Part shown: one piece after another, positions 6,435 through 7,051 of the stretch | Numbering within the stretch: the stretch's first letter is position 1 | How the letters are laid out: each line of letters begins with the position of its first letter | From: DATKWS01 sp035529435 | GTDB lineage: Bacteria > Krumholzibacteriota > Krumholzibacteriia > Krumholzibacteriales > Krumholzibacteriaceae | Direction of reading: 5' to 3' | NCBI GenBank assembly: GCA_035529435.1 | Contig: DATKWS010000134.1 | Coordinates: 1-7,051, forward strand | Length of the DNA stretch: 7,051 nt | Made by a program: the position numbers and the translations under genes | The notes under the pieces: generated by a model | Database searches by the model: none | The model's input: the letters and a program-made list of their open reading frames with translations, nothing else | What the model was told of the DNA's origin: nothing

Positions 6435-7051
6435 TCAAAACGACTTCGTGATCGAAACCAGGAATCCGCCGGGTTGATGTCCCAATCCCATTGATATCTT
6501 CCCCGCAGCGCCGCCGTCGCTCGGCCCGCTTCCCCTCGCCAGGCGTACCGCATCGACTGAGCTGACCACCCTGAGGGCAAGCGCGAAGACTCCCGCGTAC
6601 AGGGCCCTCCGGTAGGCTGAGCGACTCCCGTCACGGAGGTGGTTGTACCTGCTGAATGCCCCATCGGACTCCCATCGCCATGCTTCGTTTCCCGTGATAC
6701 TGTTCTGTTCGTAATACGAATTGATCGCTTCGACATCGGGGTAGTAGAGATCCCTCGCCTCCCGCCGCACATACTCGTTGTACCCGCCGGGACCATCGTT
6801 GCTCAGAAACCTTCCGATCGTTTCGTAGTAATCGTCGGAGTGGGACGTGCCGGCCACAGCGGCGAAAGCCATCGCGTAATCCCTGTATGCGTTCTCGCGC
6901 GCATTTCCCTGCCACAGAAAGCCGCCGATCGCGATCCACGCCGCCCCCTCAAGGCCGAAGTAGATCCTGGACCGCAGGGTCCTGCCCATCCGGAGTTGCC
7001 CGAGACCCGGCAGGAGTAAACTGGCGGCGCCCTCTTTGAGGGGTGAATAGA
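6435..7051 (-). CDS. DUF5683-like membrane protein with PGLGQ motif (5' end beyond right window edge)
   Basis: The reading frame stays open to the window edge, so the 204 visible residues are a C-terminal part; the ATG at 6987-6989 is internal and not the start. This is shown by the visible N-terminus SPLKEGAASLLLPGLGQ, a hallmark of the DUF5683/PGLGQ group (pattern S-P-x-K-A-x-x-x-S-x-x-x-PGLGQ-x-Y-x-G), which lies upstream of that ATG. A hydrophobic segment follows at visible residues 30-46 and another at 149-165, after which comes SSVDAVRLAR, resembling the S-x-x-D-A motif near the end of this family. Between the two lies a tyrosine- and charge-rich region of about 100 residues. The C-terminus (GFLVSITKSF) alternates polar and hydrophobic residues and ends in Phe. 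Function of the family is unknown; members are common in FCB-group bacteria. It leads the visible part of the operon, 33 bases before the NHL gene. Confidence 0.75.
   Translation of the reverse strand, partial: YSPLKEGAASLLLPGLGQLRMGRTLRSRIYFGLEGAAWIAIGGFLWQGNARENAYRDYAMAFAAVAGTSHSDDYYETIGRFLSNDGPGGYNEYVRREARDLYYPDVEAINSYYEQNSITGNEAWRWESDGAFSRYNHLRDGSRSAYRRALYAGVFALALRVVSSVDAVRLARGSGPSDGGAAGKISMGLGHQPGGFLVSITKSF

Noticed and set aside
6435..6989. DUF5683-like gene starting at the ATG at 6987-6989
   Set aside because: The frame is open to the window edge and the conserved SPLKEGAASLLLPGLGQ stretch lies upstream of that ATG, so the real start is outside the window.
1..7051. Mobile elements, CRISPR arrays, tRNA or rRNA genes
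   Set aside because: No transposase or integrase reading frame, no regularly spaced direct repeats, and no cloverleaf or rRNA-like sequence was recognised on either strand.

Overview
The window looks like chromosomal DNA from a GC-rich, diderm (outer-membrane-bearing) bacterium. Five genes all lie on the minus strand, packed almost without gaps. The best guess is the FCB superphylum or a neighbouring candidate phylum (Zixibacteria, Latescibacteria or Eisenbacteria type). This rests on the large SprA-like barrel protein, the DUF5683-like protein with its PGLGQ motif, and the short-form ThiC N-terminus. Lineage is an inference; no rRNA or other marker is present.

Layout in the direction of transcription (right to left): (1) the 3' part of a DUF5683-like membrane protein running off the right edge (6435-7051); (2) a secreted six-bladed NHL-type beta-propeller (5412-6401); (3) a 1132-residue exported SprA-like outer-membrane protein (2010-5408); (4) a 565-residue Omp85-family protein with three POTRA domains and a C-terminal barrel (347-2044); (5) the first 83 codons of thiC (1-249), which runs off the left edge. 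The gaps between genes 1-2 and 2-3 are 33 and 3 bases, and genes 3 and 4 overlap by up to 35 bases. Genes 1-4 are therefore very probably one operon, with translational coupling. thiC is separate: the 97-base gap before it holds a small hairpin, a good sigma-70-type promoter (TTGACG, 18 bases, TATAAT), a strong ribosome binding site and a TTG start.

The four-gene unit is a cell-envelope cluster. The SprA-like protein and the Omp85 protein both appear to be outer-membrane barrels, and both end in phenylalanine, as does the DUF5683-like protein. The NHL propeller is predicted to be exported and could be a periplasmic or surface partner. By analogy with SprA (the type IX secretion translocon barrel) and with TamA-type Omp85 proteins, the cluster could encode an outer-membrane transport or assembly machine that is not described as a named system as far as I know. 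That function is a hypothesis from architecture and neighbourhood only.

No tRNA, rRNA, CRISPR array, insertion sequence or attachment site was seen. The long plus-strand reading frames are antisense shadows of GC-rich genes.
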